From an uncultured Clostridia bacterium (GTDB taxonomy: Bacteria; Bacillota_I; Bacilli_A; RF39; UBA660), in contig CAOJDZ010000043.1 of the NCBI GenBank assembly GCA_948433815.1, positions 1-6,404 on the forward strand: DNA of 6,404 nucleotides, written 5' to 3'. Shown one piece after another: positions 6,008 through 6,404 of this stretch. Under the pieces are notes generated by a model, which saw only the letters and a program-made list of their open reading frames with translations, was not told the DNA's origin and ran no database searches. The translations under genes were made by a program, and so were the position numbers. Numbering within the stretch: position 1 is the stretch's first letter; every line of letters begins with the position of its first letter.

Positions 6008-6152
6008 ACTTCCCCCCGTATTAAATTAAAAACTAGTCACGATAATCACATACATTTGATACTTAACATATTCTTTTATAATATACCAAGTTCCTTTATA
6101 AATATATATTCTAACATATATTTAAATTTTGTACACAATAATCTAAATTGTT
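6008..6152 (-). other. Intergenic region before the unknown cassette
   Basis: This is 145 bp of AT-rich sequence between the amidotransferase stop and the 205-aa gene. It holds the G6 ribosome site (6012-6017) and a short imperfect inverted repeat, ACAAT and ATTGT 7 nt apart, near 6133, but no T-run terminator. Several TATAAT-like strings occur without a convincing -35, so I name no promoter. It is long enough to hold one. Confidence 0.4.
6012..6017 (-). promoter_or_regulatory. G6 ribosome binding site of the 205-aa gene
   Basis: Six consecutive G residues, followed by AAGT and then the ATG. It is the only long G run in the window, and no other nearby sequence could serve as a Shine-Dalgarno site. 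Pairing with the 16S tail would need G-U pairs. Confidence 0.5.
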
Positions 6153-6404
6153 TTATTTTCTACATGCACTAATAAAAGATTTAAAAATATTATTCATGTT
6201 TTCATCAATTTTATATAGACTTTCTGGATGAAATCTTACACCAATATAAAATTTTTTATCTTTAGATTCTACAACATCTGGATATCCATCTTCACAAAAA
6301 GCAACTTGATCTAAAAGTGGAGATTTATGAATTGTCCTTTCATGCCTTGAATTAACTCTCATTTCTTCTAATTTAACAATATCATAAAATTTAGAAGAAG
6401 GATC
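6153..6404 (-). CDS. Class I glutamine amidotransferase-like hydrolase (peptidase C26), C-terminal part
   Basis: Only the last 83 residues are in the window; the frame is open to the right edge, so the ATG at 6360-6362 is internal. The visible part shows the C26/PuuD hallmarks: VNSRHE (matching VNSxHHQ), AFCEDGYPDVVES (matching DGxxEaiE) and FYIGVRFHPES, whose His and Glu complete the Cys-His-Glu triad. The nucleophile Cys lies outside the window. C26 enzymes hydrolyse gamma-glutamyl amides such as gamma-glutamyl-GABA. A related enzyme in Campylobacter capsule synthesis (Cj1417) hydrolyses gamma-glutamyl-CDP-amidate to give cytidine diphosphoramidate. Nothing here distinguishes these options. 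It is followed by 145 bp before the unknown cassette. Confidence 0.85.
   Translation of the reverse strand, partial: DPSSKFYDIVKLEEMRVNSRHERTIHKSPLLDQVAFCEDGYPDVVESKDKKFYIGVRFHPESLYKIDENMNNIFKSFISACRK

Noticed and set aside
6124..6152. Terminator after the C26 gene
   Set aside because: The ACAAT/ATTGT hairpin near 6133 has only five AT-rich pairs and no following T run.
6360..6362. Complete 69-aa gene at the right edge
   Set aside because: The frame stays open to the window edge and the upstream residues fit the C26 family, so this ATG is internal and the gene is partial.
1..6404. TGA read as tryptophan (mollicute code)
   Set aside because: Trp codons in the recognised enzymes are TGG, and reading TGA as Trp does not repair the broken PP2C frame (a TAA follows at once).
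1..6404. CRISPR array, tRNA, IS element or attachment site
   Set aside because: I saw no regularly spaced repeats, no cloverleaf-like sequence, no transposase or integrase motif and no paired long repeats on either strand.

Overview
This is a very AT-rich window (I estimate below 30% GC by eye; not computed). Every gene I can support lies on the minus strand, so biological reading order runs from high to low coordinates. Trp is encoded by TGG, TGA, TAG and TAA all act as stops, and most genes have AGGAG-type Shine-Dalgarno sites 5-9 nt from an ATG. This fits a low-GC Firmicutes/Clostridia-like gut or anaerobic bacterium using the standard code, not a TGA=Trp mollicute. I cannot name the species.

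Reading order: (1) The C-terminal end of a class I glutamine amidotransferase-like hydrolase (peptidase C26 type) enters from the right edge. (2) After about 145 bp comes a tight pair of genes I do not recognise (205 and 248 aa, 20 bp apart). (3) A short HTH-WYL transcription factor follows with its own extended -10 promoter. It is followed by a 46-aa reading frame missed by a length cutoff, which ends one base before an ITPase/HAM1-like NTP pyrophosphatase. A terminator-like hairpin overlaps the stop of that last gene. (4) Next is an orphan SPPY-type amino-methyltransferase, then a GH5 (cellulase A-like) glycosidase without a signal peptide, a HAD phosphatase of the phosphoserine-phosphatase type, and a PP2C-like phosphatase broken by a frameshift and truncated. 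(5) At the left edge an unidentified open frame leaves the window.

Most recognisable products are soluble cytoplasmic enzymes that remove groups from small molecules or proteins: amidotransferase/amidohydrolase, NTP pyrophosphatase, HAD, PP2C and a glycosidase. They sit beside a ligand-sensing type regulator and an orphan DNA/RNA methyltransferase. This resembles an accessory metabolic island more than a core operon. Possible indels in short A/T runs (352-356, perhaps 106-110, 4046-4051 and 4107-4112) mean either that parts of the island are decaying or that the assembly carries homopolymer errors; raw reads would decide. The most interesting points are the leaderless GH5 enzyme tied to phosphatases, the unrecognised two-gene cassette, the SIS-like small frame before HAM1, and a speculative link to phosphoramidate or phospho-sugar modification through the C26 enzyme.
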